Part shown: positions 1-12,300 of the stretch, piece by piece
How the letters are laid out: each line of letters begins with the position of its first letter
Position numbering within the stretch: the stretch's first letter is position 1
Source: Epiperipatus broadwayi
Taxonomy: Eukaryota > Onychophora > Udeonychophora > Euonychophora > Peripatidae
Direction of reading: 5' to 3'
NCBI GenBank assembly: GCA_028023455.1
Contig: JAQFVV010012545.1
Coordinates: 2,445,001-2,509,000, forward strand
DNA: 64,000 bases
Notes under the pieces: generated by a model
Seen by the model: only the letters and a program-made list of their open reading frames with translations
The model's database searches: none
What the model was told of the DNA's origin: nothing
Position numbers and translations under genes: made by a program

Positions 1-334
1 GTAGCTGGAAAATAAATATGACCACAAATAGTGTGCAAGTCTAAAAAGTTATTGCGTACAATTACAAAAGTTTTTTTTTAAGAATATAAGATTTTAAATA
101 AGTTTATATTGAAACAAAATAATAGCGGATAAATTAAATAATAAATAAAATCGATCAAAGGCTAGTATTGACAGTAAAGGTAGAGAGGGACGGGAGATTA
201 TAGGGTGATAAAAGAGAGGGGTGTCGGTGAATGAATTTATTAACAAAGCAAAATAAAATATTGAATTTATATTGTAACAATTGATAAAGTTAAGATTTTG
301 TTTACTATAGCAAAAATAAGCAACACGTCCATAT
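1..334. other. AT-rich leader, no gene seen
   Basis: No coding signal is seen. It lies directly upstream of a plus-strand gypsy gag, so it may be the untranslated leader of that element, whose 5' LTR would then lie outside the window. No LTR end or primer-binding site is visible here. Confidence 0.4.
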
Positions 335-1072
335 ATGAAATTGAGAAGTAATAAAAATATACAAAATATGGCTGAAGGTGAGAAAGAATTAAAAGAGGGC
401 ATGGAACCCTTAATAAGAAAACTATTATACGAATGCATGATGGAATTCAAAGAAGATATAAAAAAAGAAATGGCAGAGATGGTCAGAGAATTGAAAGAAA
501 AAATAAGGGTAGAGATTAAAGAAATGAAAGAAGAGTTAATAAGGGTAGTAGATGAGAAAATAGCTAAAGGGTCGCAGAGCACAGAAGTGATAGAATTGAG
601 ATCCGATAAACAAGAAAGCCAAGAGATAAAATTAATAGAAAATAGAGAAAACGTGCCGAGTGCAGTAAACCCCTTTTTGAAATTAAAAATTTTCTATGGA
701 CAAGATGGAGAATCACCAATGGAACACCTAAATAGCCTGCAGGGGTACTTCGTGATAAACCCCATGTCGGAGGACGTTAAGCTAACGGTGGCAGTTAATC
801 ATTTACAAGGGACGGCGCAAGCTTGGTGGGAATCCTTGTTTAAGAAACCGAAGAACTTTACGCAGTATGGTCAAATATTAATCAAATGTTATTGGAACGA
901 GGACCACCAAGAGAGAATTAAGAATAAAGTGGCACAAGAGAAATGCAGAGAAGGGCGTTATGTACCATTTTTTTGGAAACAAGTAGCGCAACTATGAGCG
1001 CTGACAGAGTGCAAATTGACAGAGAAGCAGATTATCAAGATTACGCGGAAAAATTTTCCCGATCCCGTAGGG
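335..1072 (+). pseudogene. Ty3/gypsy-type gag, N-terminal and capsid part (element 1), interrupted
   Basis: This is a retrotransposon structural protein that would form the particle in the cytoplasm. Residues 10-75 are lysine/glutamate-rich and look like a coiled coil. From about residue 112 a capsid-like domain follows, with 'FYGQDGESP', 'NHLQGTAQAWW' and 'FTQYGQILIKCYW', the usual layout of a retrotransposon gag capsid. The gag of the large gypsy element at 30-31.7 kb has the matching 'VKTFKGEVGESP' and 'THYLQGYAQSW', so the two belong to one family. The frame stops at 997 and resumes in another frame (SADRVQIDREADYQDYAEKF), which implies a frameshift. A hAT transposon then splits it after position 1072. 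The start is the first ATG of the open frame (MKLRSNKN); 'LRS' near the N-terminus recurs in the other gag. No pol is found downstream. Confidence 0.8.
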
Positions 1073-2645
1073 CAGCATTTCCCAACCTTTTTTGGCTCAC
1101 GTACCACTTGGTAGTACATCATGCTAAATTGTACCACTTCGTAAAAATAATTGTATTTCATGAAATTTGTTATTGTGAGTGTGTTATTTTATTTGCATTA
1201 TAAATATTATAGGGTGACCATGTATGTATTCACATCTCATAATGAGACAAATTACATTGAAGCATACCTAAACGTCATGCCAGATTATAAACTTACTGAA
1301 ATTATAAACACACTGTAACATATTTATATGTATGTGTTTGTTCAAAGTTTCATATTTTTTCCAAAATAATTTATTAAAGATTACCTTATTACATTAAAGG
1401 TTATTTGGTACATATTTTGTTCAAAGTGTTTTCTCATTCCTTCATTTGGTTTTCCCGAATTTGAGTCTGTTTTCTCTTTTTCGGAGCATCTTGCTATTGG
1501 TTGGGCCATGGAGAGAATAAATCCACCATGTTCCAAGTCATGGTAAAAACAACCTCAGGGGTTATCAGGCTATCTCTTGTTCTTGTTTTCTTTATATTGT
1601 TCAGCATAAAGTTAATAGGATTAAAATTTTGATGATTAAATACTAACTTACATCTAGTAATCCGCAATAGATGATCAAGAATTAATGAGAGTCTAATTTC
1701 TGGATATGATCCTTTTCTGATACATTCTTTCAAATTAAATAATTTAGATTGATTTGCCTTGATCCAACTCATTATTTATCTACTATTTTGTCATATTTCA
1801 TTTACTAATAAATGGTTTTAATAAAAACACAAAATTATAAAAAAAACAATTAGTATATTTTCTTATCATAATCAAATATTTTTATAAAATAAATTTAATG
1901 AGATCTTTGTGCTTGTTTCGAACAACATAATTTTTTGAAATCTAGTTCAAAAGATGCGATGTCTATTAATCTGTTTCGTTACTTATTTTTTAAAAAAATA
2001 TATGAAGAAAAAGCTCTTCCTACTACTTCCGTACTGGTAGTTGTTCTTATTCTTTAATGTTTAACCAAAAATTAATTAGATTGTGTCGTTTGAATTCTAC
2101 TTGTAAAGTTCTGTCACATGATAATTCTATTAAATTTTCTTTATCCTTTATTGATCATGATGTAGCTTTTTCTAAATTTTCTGCATAGAAGGGGTTTGAA
2201 ATCCAAATATCATTTGTGTTTTCGGGTTTTGGAAAATATTCCATGAAAGACACTTTTAATCCTGTTAAATGTGCTATTATATTTTCTCGTATATCTTGAG
2301 ACAGACTAACCTTATTTTCAAACAAAAAAATATGTAGTTTCGAATACTTCCAGTTGATTGTTTTTGATACTTATATATATTACTGTTTCCAAAAATCTAA
2401 TTTCTTAATCATACTTTCAATTTTGTCATTAACATTAAAGATCGTTATCGACTGTACATATAAACAACTTTACTGTATAATATTATTAATTAAAATAATT
2501 TTTATGAATTATAGGAAAAAACATTTCTATACTTTTATGATTTAATTTTTTTTTACGTCCGCCATTATTGGTTATTTTTCGTGTACCACCAACCAGCAAC
2601 TCGCGTACCACCAGTGGTACGCGTACCACAGGTTGGGAAACACTG
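1073..2645 (-). mobile_element. hAT DNA transposon, ZBED5/Buster-like, nested in gag
   Basis: The terminal inverted repeats are of hAT type. The left end reads CAGCATTTCCCAACCT and the right end, reverse-complemented, reads CAGTGTTTCCCAACCT, followed on both sides by GTACCAC-rich subterminal sequence. The 8-bp target duplication CCGTAGGG is perfect at 1065-1072 and 2646-2653, the length expected for hAT elements. Removing the insert and one duplication rejoins the gag frame as DPVGHLLISTG. Inside, on the minus strand, are relics of a hAT transposase. At 1,573 bp with broken frames the copy is non-autonomous. Confidence 0.92.
1900..2290 (-). pseudogene. hAT transposase C-terminal relic (ZBED5/FAM200-like)
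   Basis: Read on the minus strand, fragments match the C-terminal part of the ZBED5-type hAT transposase family. They are 'MEYFPKPENTNDIWISNPF' (family pattern FP..D..WI.NPF), then 'ENLIELSCDRTLQVEFK' and 'NLINFWLNIKEE', then after a damaged stretch 'KNKYRNRLIDIASFELDF' with one codon read through a stop. The order agrees with the hAT dimerisation region, which normally ends in a conserved NRL block. Several stops and frameshifts make it non-functional. Another open frame further along the minus strand (1494-1772) is not recognisable and may be 3' non-coding DNA of the same transposon. Confidence 0.75.
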
Positions 2646-2977
2646 CCGTAGGGCATCTGTTGATAAGTACCGGATGTGAGACAGTAGAGAGGATGGCGGA
2701 ATTACTTAGTGCTTTCGAGAATGACAAGGCTGGAGAAGAGACGAGTCCTAAACACTTCGACAAAATACCGAACCAGAAGGGTCGACTACAACTGAACACT
2801 ATGGTATTGACTGATAGTTCTGGAAAGCAACGGAAAGATAAGGGGTCCCTAACTAAAAATAAATGGATGGGAATCCGTGCAAGACCTCCAGAACCAGATG
2901 AAAAATTTAGGAGAGACTGGTGCGAGCAACACAGAGAGGGGGTTCGATCCCTATCACCTCCGCCATCAAAGTTATAG
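2646..2977 (+). pseudogene. Ty3/gypsy gag, C-terminal part (element 1)
   Basis: This continues the gag interrupted by the hAT insertion: 'GHLLISTGCETVERMAELL' corresponds to the C-terminal capsid helix region. The matching segment of the 30-kb gag reads 'PGYIQQIMVGCRIHTVEEM', with the same pattern of a hydrophobic helix, a T-V-E element and a leucine-rich end. A basic stretch follows (GKQRKDKGSLTKNKW). The CCHC zinc knuckles expected next are not seen; from about 2922 the sequence changes character and ends in a stop near 2977. No protease or RT follows, so the element is broken here by a deletion or a further insertion. Confidence 0.7.
2941..2966 (-). other. tRNA 3'-end-like stretch / possible minus-strand primer-binding site
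   Basis: On the plus strand this reads like the T-arm and acceptor end of a tRNA (GGTTCGATCCC, then ACCTCCGCCA). On the minus strand it begins TGGCGGAGGTGATAGGG and resembles a primer-binding site of an LTR element. The sequence is closest, with gaps, to the end of a tRNA-Ser. It coincides with the point where gag homology stops, which would fit a fragment of a second, oppositely oriented LTR element or a tRNA-derived SINE. No LTR end (CA) adjoins it, so the reading stays tentative. Confidence 0.35.
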
Positions 2978-5900
2978 TGATAGATAACATTGAGAGATAA
3001 ATTGGGCCGGATGACACCCTGCAGATTTTGGATATGCCTCTGGAGAAACGAAAACAAAAAAATAATAATATGAAAACACGCAACTAGAATATTAAAAATA
3101 TGTATATATAAATTTACACAAAGAAAAACACGATCACGGCTGATGTAGACGTAAGTCACAAGTATTTGACCGGGTAGGCGGTTACTGAAGAGGGGAAAAA
3201 GCATAGCCCTGAGTCCTAGTATGCAGTATATAACATAAGACCGTCTTTAAATGCTCATCAGTGTATTTCTAGCAGAGATCCCGATAAATGGGGAGGACGG
3301 ACCAGGTTGCCACGAGCCTGTAAGACTCAAAACGATGAGCAATGCTCGTTTGTGCTTATAACTTGGGCTTCTTATCGTTACTATTACATTTAAGTGGAAA
3401 GGACACAGATGAATGTGGAAATATTTTGCATTCCCGCTGTGTTAGACCTAAAAATGGGCATTAAAGCCAAACGTCGCTTGTTGAATGAGTCTACAAAATA
3501 TATCAGCACACTAATAAAAAAAAAACACACGAATATGGACATAAACACCTATTAAGAATAAAATTAGTTTAAACCTCTATTTTATCCTCATTCCTCTGCC
3601 CCGGTGGTATTGTACCATTTATTTATATACAGGGTACAAATTACTATTTAATATTGTGTATCATTTAAATAAAAAAAGAGAGAACCCGATCTTTAATTTT
3701 ATTTTTGTAATATAATGTTGTTTTAAGAAAAACGTACAGTGAAAGTTTAATTTTTTTTTAAATATGTTAACTAAAATAAATTCAATGTTAGAAAGTGCAT
3801 ACTGAATAATTGATTCAAATAGTGAAAGAAAATTCCAAAGGTAAAAGATTGTTATCAGAAAGTCCGACTTTCTGATAGTAATTAAAAATGGCAGAAATTC
3901 TTAACGAGAAAACAGACTTTGTAATAAAAAAAAGGAGAATAATGTAGAAGTTTATAAAATAGAACAAAAGGTAAAAAAGGAATATGCGTAGAACTTCTAA
4001 AAAGAATCTGGGAATATAAAAGGAGCCGACAGATTTGAAAAGGTCTTTTGTCTTGTCATTCCAGAGAGTGTGGAGCAATTTGAAGTGCCTCGTATTTTTT
4101 TTTTAAACAAAAAAAAAATATTAATAAAATGTGTCCACTTAGATACGAACTGAAATCGCTTATCATGAGTGAGTAGAACTCTATCGTTTGCCGACACTTT
4201 CTCTCGAGAAAAGTCACCTAGATCGTCATCTGACTCTACCTAAATTTGATCGGAGATTTGGAAGAAGTGCAACTAAAAAAACAACTACTGCGGACTACCC
4301 ACTGACTGAATTGGACATCGGAGGATCAATGACCTATTTAAATATAAACTTACCGGTAAGTTAATGGCCATAACTTTATATAAAGCTTTATGAACTGAGA
4401 TTTTAATGAAATGTTTATCCCATAATTTTGTGATCTAAAGATTTGCAAACGGAGTAGTAAATGAAACAGTACCACGGAAAAATAAGATACAAACTAACTA
4501 TTGCTTCAATATTTGAATCAAATTATTGAATTCGTTATGCACAATACGTCCCAACATTATAATTTTTCATTTATCATAAATATTAAATCTTTGTTATTAA
4601 CATACTTTCATTGTACGTGTATAAATTTAGAGTTATTATATTTAAGTTTTGATTATTTAGAATCAAATTAGTATACAAATTACCTTTGCTAAATAGATTT
4701 ATTTTCCTTAATTAAGTCAAAGGGGAATATCTTCTACTTAACGGGAATTTTCACCCAGATCGTATAATTATTAGTTTATGAGTTACAATATGTTTGACGC
4801 CGACTCAGTGGGTCTAACGACTCTGGCGCCCTCATGTAGGAATTAAAAGCTGAGTCAGCTCACGATTGTACTTAGTAATAATTCTAGGCCGAGCTGATCA
4901 GGAAAGATAGTTATGTTTTAGAATAATAATGAAACGTTCTTTTTTTTTTTATAAAATAAATGAACATTTATTTTTCCTTTGCATAACTTGATCAACTCAC
5001 ACATTTATAATGCGTGTAGAGGCCTAGAAATGCAGAAAACGTTATAATATATATATCTATGTGCTTACTTCTTGGGTTGCTGGCATACCACTTGTAGGGC
5101 GGTCATTTTCCTTTCTGTGTTTTCCTAAACTTCTATTAGTTTGTTCAGCATTAGACCTTCATTTCCTAGGATTTATTATCCTGATATTTTATGGTCCTTT
5201 GGGCTCTTATAATTTCCAGTCACTAATATATTGATTTATTTTGTATATAAGGTATGCACTACACTAGGCAAGGCATGGCCCTAGTTTAACCTGATTCCAA
5301 GTCTGTTCAGTTAGTCATGGCTGGCTGTATTCTTGTCATGGTCCTTGGGATCATTTAGCAATTTGAAGTATAATAACTCAATATTGTAATCAATTCCTTT
5401 TTCAAAAGTTACTCTATTTCATGCTGACCAGATGACAAAGTTAACTTAAGTTAAATTATTTTATGAGATAATTTTAATATTGTGTAAAGTAATTTTGAAT
5501 TTAATGACAACAACAACAACAATAATAATAATAACAACAACAACAACAATAATAATATTAAATTGAATGCTATGCTCAGGCTACTTACTGATGGGATTCA
5601 TAAAAGGTACTGAGTGGAATAATCTTTAGATATGAAGGCCAACTGTGAATAAGAAATAAACAGTACCCAACCAAAAATTCCTGCCGCATTTTAGGATAGA
5701 ATATTGGGTCATTAAAGGTTAGGTACAGTTTCCAATACAATCTTTTTTTTCTCCATTTCTTTTTTTAGTCGCTTAAGTTATTATAGGGCCCAGTCAGTGT
5801 GAACTTCTCATGTTATTAGTTATCTTACACAAACTGTAACAATGAGATTGAGTGTGTTTGTGCTACAAAATTTCCATCCTTCAATTACATGCAAACACTT

Positions 5901-6240
5901 CTTTTTATTTTTAGCTGAAGAAAACAAAAATGAAGAAAGCAATGACAGGGACAAGTTTAATAGATTGGTAGATTTTAGTTGCAATCTTGCTTGAAATAGT
6001 ATAATCATTAATGAGTTGGTTTGGAACTGAATTTCAGAAATGAGGAAGTTTTTGCTAATAAAGATTGTATGTTTGGGCAGTTTTATTTAGGGATCCTCCA
6101 TGCCTACCATGGAATTAAAAGAGCAAGAATAAATGGAGTTTAAAATGGCCTATTTCACACATGTTGGATAGGTTGACATGCTTTTTATATTACTAAATTT
6201 AGTGGTAGCAATAATAAAAAATAATAATGATAATATTAAT
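2978..6240. other. AT-rich DNA without a recognisable gene
   Basis: No sustained coding frame or known domain is found on either strand. The part up to about 3,500 is less AT-rich than its surroundings and may be old LTR or other repeat DNA, since it directly follows the broken gag. A short (AAC)n/(AAT)n microsatellite lies at 5,516-5,560. Confidence 0.5.
5516..5560. repeat. (AAC)n/(AAT)n microsatellite
   Basis: Alternating blocks of AAC and AAT trinucleotides, read directly from the sequence. Confidence 0.95.
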
Positions 6241-7940
6241 TTTTTTCTAAGTATAGATACATGAAATGTGTGAACTTACTTGATATAAATTCTAAGACCA
6301 GAATGGAGAATTGCAGTAGTGCTAAATCTCTGTCAAGATTTTTAATCAATATAGCAGAATTTAGTGAAATCCATCTTCCAGAAGAAGGAAGTTTTAATAG
6401 AACAGATGGATGGAAACTTTTTTGGAAAGGCAGGTCACTTAATGAAATGAGGTGGTATTGAATTTGCAGTAAAGTCTAATTTAGTATCTTCTATTTCTGA
6501 AACTCCTTATTGTATTAATGAAAGACAAGTGGTGTTAAAACTCACCTTGCACAATGGGATTTAAGCTCATATTATTACAACCTGTGTACTAACATTAGAT
6601 TTATAGAATTCAAAGAAGAAAAACTTTTATTCCTTGGACTGCATTACTGCACCTACAATTAAAAGATCAAATTTTTTTTTGGAGATTTTAATATACCCAT
6701 AAGTTCAGATTGTAGACTATGGTCAAAGGTTACCAGAAATAATGATATTGGTGCTGTAAATTAAAATGCTTATTGAATTTATACACAATATATGGTTTGG
6801 CTAACATAACCATTTTGTTTTAGTCAGAAAAACTGCTATAAAAAACATGGATGCATCTACACTCAAAACATCTCAAGTTTAATAGATTACATTATAGTTA
6901 GGAGTCAGAATACAAGAAATGAGGGTTTTGAGCAACTTTTGAATAGTGATTCAAGAATTGAGATGTCAACTTTTAATAATATATACATTTTTATTTTATT
7001 TAGATTAGGACAAAGATACCCAGTTTAGTGAAATCAAAAGAGCTCTTTGTAATCTTAAAAATAGAAAAACTGTAGAATCTGATGAAATATCTGAAGAAAT
7101 TTGAAAATATTGTGGCGATAAATTAATTTGAAAAATATTGGAATTTTTTAGGAATATATAGACATTCATCAATGAAGGTATTGATATTAAAAGTGCTTTT
7201 ATTTATTTAAGTTTTAAATACAAAGGAAATAGGCGAGATTATAATAATTATAACAGCAAAGATAATTTCATGATTTTTGTTGAATAGTTTGTTTTGAATT
7301 ATAAATGAATGGCAACCAGAGACTGAATGTGGGTTTAGGGAATCAAGAAGCACTATAGGCATTGTTTTTGTTGCCAGAAAAATGCAAAAAAAATGTTGGG
7401 AACAAAAGGATAATTTATATATTGTTTTTATTGATTTGATCAAGGCATCTTCTTCAATTAATAGGACACATCTATGGCATTATTTAAAATTGATAGATCA
7501 GCAAAATTGATTCATATGCAGTATCTAGGAAGTGTTATTATTACAGGTGGAAAATCTGGGGAACATGAAATAATAACTGGTGTTAAAAATATATATATAC
7601 TTGCTCCAACACTGTTTTTAGTTAATAATGATCACATGATCATTGTTTTTAGTTTTTATGTTAGTGGTCTTTGGAATTGTTTATATGTGACTTAATTGAA
7701 AATAGATCAAAATACAATATAGATTTGATGGTGTTAGCTTTCATTTGAATGGATTAAAAGCAAAAATAAGAACTTCTTTGATTCTAGATATACACTATGC
7801 TGATGATTGTGCTATTTTTGCCACTTCAAAAAATTATTTTTAGAATATTCTTAATGCTTTGAATGCAACACACAGATATTTTGTAAACCATGTGCAAAAT
7901 CTAGTGATTGAAGAAAAATCTTCAGCAATTTTTATGTTGT
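6241..7940 (+). pseudogene. LINE (non-LTR retrotransposon), APE endonuclease and reverse transcriptase, degenerate
   Basis: This is a decayed pol of a target-primed retrotransposon. Endonuclease pieces appear first: 'FFGDFNIPISSD' matches the APE GDFN motif, and 'WMHLHSKH' followed by 'IDYIIVRS' matches the usual W.H..S.H..DYI.V block. RT pieces follow: 'EIKRALCNLKNRK' and 'SDEISEEI' (finger region), 'CGFRESRSTIGIVFVARKMQKK', 'LYIVFIDLIKA' (motif A, normally DL.KAFD), 'GVKNIYILAPTLF' (motif B, normally GVKQGCVLAPTLF), and 'HYADDCAIFATS' (catalytic motif C) near 7,798. Many stops and frameshifts are present. The order and wording match the CR1/RTE-like LINEs common in invertebrates; the exact clade is not assignable by eye. 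The frame is interrupted at about 7,985 by a PLE fragment and resumes at about 8,717. Confidence 0.8.
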
Positions 7941-7988
7941 ATAGTCATTAAGAATTTTAAACTTCTCTCTTATTATTATAATAAATAA

Positions 7989-8706
7989 ACAAAATTAAAA
8001 TCATGTAGAGCATTTGAAAGAGAAGCTATAAAGAGTGCAAATATATTAAACACTTAGTGCTTTCGAGGCAGGTTGCCTCATATTCATAGCAATACTGAGC
8101 AGTGGAGAACAAGGAGATAATGGTGATATGCTAAATATATGCAAATATTTAGATAGTTTTTATATACCTCCCTGTACCAATCAACTTATCAATAATTCCA
8201 AAGACAAAATTGACCCCTCTCAAACCCCACCTGTCATTTATAGTATCTCATGCCCTCAATCCAGATGCCATGCCATTTACTATGGTAAGACAAAAGCCAG
8301 CCTAACTAACAGGACCACTCAACATAGATACACTTACAATAGAGCAAAGAAAAAATAATGACAATTCATCAACATTTTTGGAACACTCTAAAAAAACAGC
8401 CATTTATTCAAAACTTCTAATCCCAAGATAGTTTGCACTAAGAAAAATGACATCAAATGGAAAATTAGGGAGGCATACTTCATTGCTGGCAACAATAACT
8501 CTAACAATAGATGCAATGCCTGCTTTCACATCTCCAAACATTGGACTATCTAAATATTTGCATATATTTTGCATATCACCATTATCTACTTGTTCTGAAC
8601 TGCTCAGTATTTCTATGAATATGAGGCAACCTGCCTCAAAAATGCTAATATTTTTGCACTCTTTATAGCTTCTCTTTCAAGCACTCCACATGCTTTTAAT
8701 TTTGTT
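7989..8706 (+). mobile_element. Penelope-like element fragment with flanking inverted repeats, nested in LINE
   Basis: Two inverted arms of about 160-170 bp flank a short GIY-YIG coding stretch. The left arm (7,989-8,157) and right arm (8,545-8,706) share, in opposite orientation, ACAAAATTAAAA, GAGAAGCTATAAAGAGTGCA, GAGGCAGGTTGCCTCATATT and CAAATATTTAGATAG. PLEs are known to carry terminal repeats in direct or inverted arrangement, and this layout fits the inverted type. The DNA on each side belongs to one LINE, so this is an insertion into it. It is far shorter than a full PLE and no RT domain remains. Confidence 0.8.
8128..8555 (+). pseudogene. PLE GIY-YIG endonuclease fragment
   Basis: The open frame starting at 8,128 reads 'LINNSKDKIDP', 'VIYSISCPQSRCHAIYYGK' and 'LTNRTTQHRYTYNRA', which closely parallels the GIY-YIG domain of the intact PLE at 23-25 kb (LINNSKDYIDP, VVYSISCPQAGCHATYYGE). 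After a stop, other frames continue with 'FLEHSKK', 'IKWKIREAYFIAG' and 'CFHISKHW', matching FFEHTKQ, RRKIKEAFYIN and CFDISKKW. In the YYG block the E after G is K here. Frameshifts make it a pseudogene. It is a distinct, older family member, not a recent copy of the 23-kb element. Confidence 0.85.
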
Positions 8707-8716
8707 GTATTAGTTA

Positions 8717-9380
8717 TCAACTTGATCATGTAAATATGTTTAAATATCTTGATAGTTATATAAGTAAAAAATAGACTTAGATGTTGAGCTACAACACAGA
8801 CTCTATTGTGCTGTTGCTGCTTTTAATAGTTATAAGTATTTCATAAAAAATAACTACTGCAACTAAGTTAGCAATATGTAGAATTGTTATTTTATCTACT
8901 TTGTTGTATAAAAGTAAAACAGACATCTTACCAGCATTTAAAAATACAATGACAAGATAAAAACAATCAATATGTTCTTCAGCTTTCTGGATGTGATACT
9001 ATTTAAGTCACTCTTAAAAAATTACACTTCCATTGGAATGAACATTTAAAACAAATGAACAATGGAAAACTTCATAAAAGAATCTTCTATAGTGAACATG
9101 AGTATGATTTTTGTGAAAGAGAGAAACCCCAATTAAGAATTATCTTAAAGACATTCTAAAGAAATACAACATCAATTGTTTCTATTGGAAAGTTATTTCA
9201 GAGAATAGAATACATTAGAGAACACAATTGAACATGGTATGGTGATGAAATATTTCAAAAAGAAAAGTTTTCCGTTGAAGAAATTAAATGATTGCATTAT
9301 AAAATATCAAGTAAACAGAAAAATTAATCATCATGTTCTATATGTGGATGTATTTATGATTCCAGATTGGTTTGTATAGT
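8717..9380 (+). pseudogene. LINE C-terminal region (continuation of the 6.2-kb LINE)
   Basis: After the PLE fragment the LINE frame resumes with 'MFKYLDSYI' (the usual FKYLGS region after RT), 'ATKLAICRIVILSTLLY' (thumb/connection region, normally TK..VYRAVVL..LLYG), and 'NGKLHKRIFYSEHEYDFCER' with 'YLKDILKKYNIN', the basic linker typical of CR1/RTE-like LINE C-termini. Near the end 'SICGCIYDSRLVC' resembles the terminal C..CGR.F..R.GL Cys/His block. Stops and frameshifts occur throughout. Its colinearity with the upstream half is the main evidence that the intervening 0.7 kb was inserted. Confidence 0.7.
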
Positions 9381-12300
9381 TATTGCATAACTCATTTCTA
9401 GAGTAGTTTTTTTCCTTCTATTTCTTTCTTTTGGAGTTGGAATGACCATACTCATTTATAAGTAGTTTCTTATGATTAATATGTTAAACTTATAAAGCAT
9501 TTAATAAAAGATTATTAATTAATATATGCATATTGACCCGTTTATGGCTGATATTATTTTTTTCTATAAAACAATTAAAAAAAAAACACATCTGAATTTT
9601 TTATCATCTGTGCATTCTAAAAAGTAATAAGAAATTACGATTGTCTGCAGTTTTTTAAATGTCCATAACTAAAATGTTCAAAATAAGTTTAATTTCAATC
9701 ACACACTGAAACTAATGCGATACTCTCTAGATATGTGAACTACATTGTAAGGAAACGTCTTCAGAATGCACTAGAAATAAAATATGAATTATTTCACCTT
9801 TTATATCAATGTGACAAATAAAAGAAAGAATTACATACAAAAAAAAATCGCTATTAAATGTCATAAGTAAAATTCAAGTAAAGCAATTAAATAATAAAGG
9901 ATTGCAGTAATGAATCAGAATACTTAATACTAGAATTCTGTATCAAATGATGAATAATTTATATTTACAATTATAAACTCATTTGAATTGAAATCAAAAT
10001 TGGACCGTATTTTGGCATCTCTATTTGTGCATAAGTGACCAATACACTGTTTGTATAAAGTTGGGTATAAATTTTTATAAAATAATTTTAAGATATAAAC
10101 ATATCCATACATTTATACTTGAATGTTCAAAATCATATGCATTGAATCAAGTGTATGGGTGCCGATGCGCTTGACACGCACCGACACTTTCTAAATTTCT
10201 TTGTAATGATTCTTGTTGATTGCATTGTAAAACTTATGCCTCTTGAATCATCTTGAGGCACAAATAAAGGCATTTGAAAGTAAACATTATAAATACATTA
10301 TTTACTGTTATTTCATGTATTTAGTGCTTTATAAGAAACATGTTATAGTAATAATTAGATAATTTTAAACATTTAGAGTTAAATATTTTAGTTTGGTTTA
10401 ATAATAATAAAAGCTTCACATAAATTTATTTATGGTAGAATTATTTACTATTTAAATAAATGATTTATCAGAATTTAAAATATATAGACAAATTGCTTTG
10501 AATATTATAAATTTGTAATAAAATAAATGAATGTAAGGAGAAAATGAGTGAACAACTGAGATTGGATAATGCTAATTACCAAAATTTAAATGACTTTTGA
10601 ATATCATTTCATGTGTGTTAAATAAGGAAATGTTAAGTATTTTTACTAACTTCATAGAATATTGTTTTAAAATGACAGTGCAACATAAGTAATTCAAATG
10701 TAGGAATGTTATTATTGTTTATTTATGGATACGTTGAACAAAATATATATATATATGCATCTGATATATTTACATATATAATCAATATTAATAACAGGCA
10801 TGAAGATGTTAAATAAAAAAGGGTTCTATCATGTGTATATGGTTCTGTAACAAGTATATAAACACAAATGTGGAATTCCCGACTATTTATATTGAAAATA
10901 ATTATATTTATGCCCATTGTTTATTTATATTTTGATATTCCATACATTGCAAGTCCTTCATTGCTACATAGTATGTATTGATATAATAAGACTTAGAAGA
11001 ACATATATTTATGCATGCATTTAAATTGGAGGCAGACTTATTAAAAGATACATATCACTGTTATGACTTAATGTTGAATTATAATTCATCTGATTATATT
11101 TTAAGATATTATAAGTTGTATCCATGTATTTTGCACACATACCTTATCTTTGTCTTATAGATAAATGAATGTCATAATATTATTATTGATGATGAAGTTG
11201 TTATTATTGGAGACTACACATACAATATGACTAGATACTTCATATATATAGTCCATAATTTCATGCATCCTAGGTCAGTGGTTTTAAACCCTATATAGAA
11301 AACTCATTCTTATTTAGATTTATATGAATTAAACATTATCATGCACATTTATGTTTACATGATGCATTGAAGTAATGATACTATAGATTTCAATAATAAT
11401 AAATAATATTATCAATATAAAAATAGGATTACACATAATAATAGAATTCATATAAAGCTGAAATGTGAAGTCTCTATAGTAAAATATTTAATACAGACTC
11501 ATAATTATATTTTAACAATTATAAAAAATTGATACTTGGTTTTATAATTTGTTTACTGCATCATGAACACTTCTTTCACTTATCAGTTGATTTCTTGTAA
11601 TTTTGCCATTACAACATGAGTAATCAGATGACCTTTACTTTTCAAATGTGAAGTTATTGAATAGATATATTTTTAGTTTATTTATGCATTAATTAATAAA
11701 TACGTTACACAGTTTTGCTCATTTTATTTGTTGTCTGATTCATTTTTAAAAGAAATATACTCTTAGTGATGGAATCACTCATTTCATTACATTATACAAA
11801 ACTATACATATGTATGGCATTACAGCATAATGACTAGCTTATTTACCATTGCCATGGCTTGGAATCGAATCAAGATTAAACAATTTTTTGTCAATTTCCA
11901 AGAAGGCTTAGCATTTTTCTTTTGATTAGTCAGTTTATAGCCAATCCAAAATAGCTCTCCATTAGTCAATAATAAATATTTAGTTTTTCATTGCTTAAGA
12001 ATAAAAAAAACTTCTTCAAAACTCAAACTCAAATTGACTTTTTTAGCGAGTATTCTCTTCTGTTTAACTGTTTTTTTATTTATAGAGTATTGTGAAAACA
12101 AGGCTAATTTCTTTTTTGCTTGCATATTGTCAAGCATTATTAAATCAATACAGAATGAAGGTTTTCGAGTTTCATTCAGTTTTTCATAATTTTTGTTCTC
12201 TATCATCCAAGCAAACATCAATGTATTTACTTATCTCACATATGATCTATTATAGGTCTCTTTCAATACTTTAGAATTTAGTTTAGAACTTCAGTTGTAA

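Noticed and set aside
2572-3204. 210-codon minus-strand frame
   Set aside because: It runs across the hAT end and the opposite strand of gag and has no recognisable domain; chance open frame.
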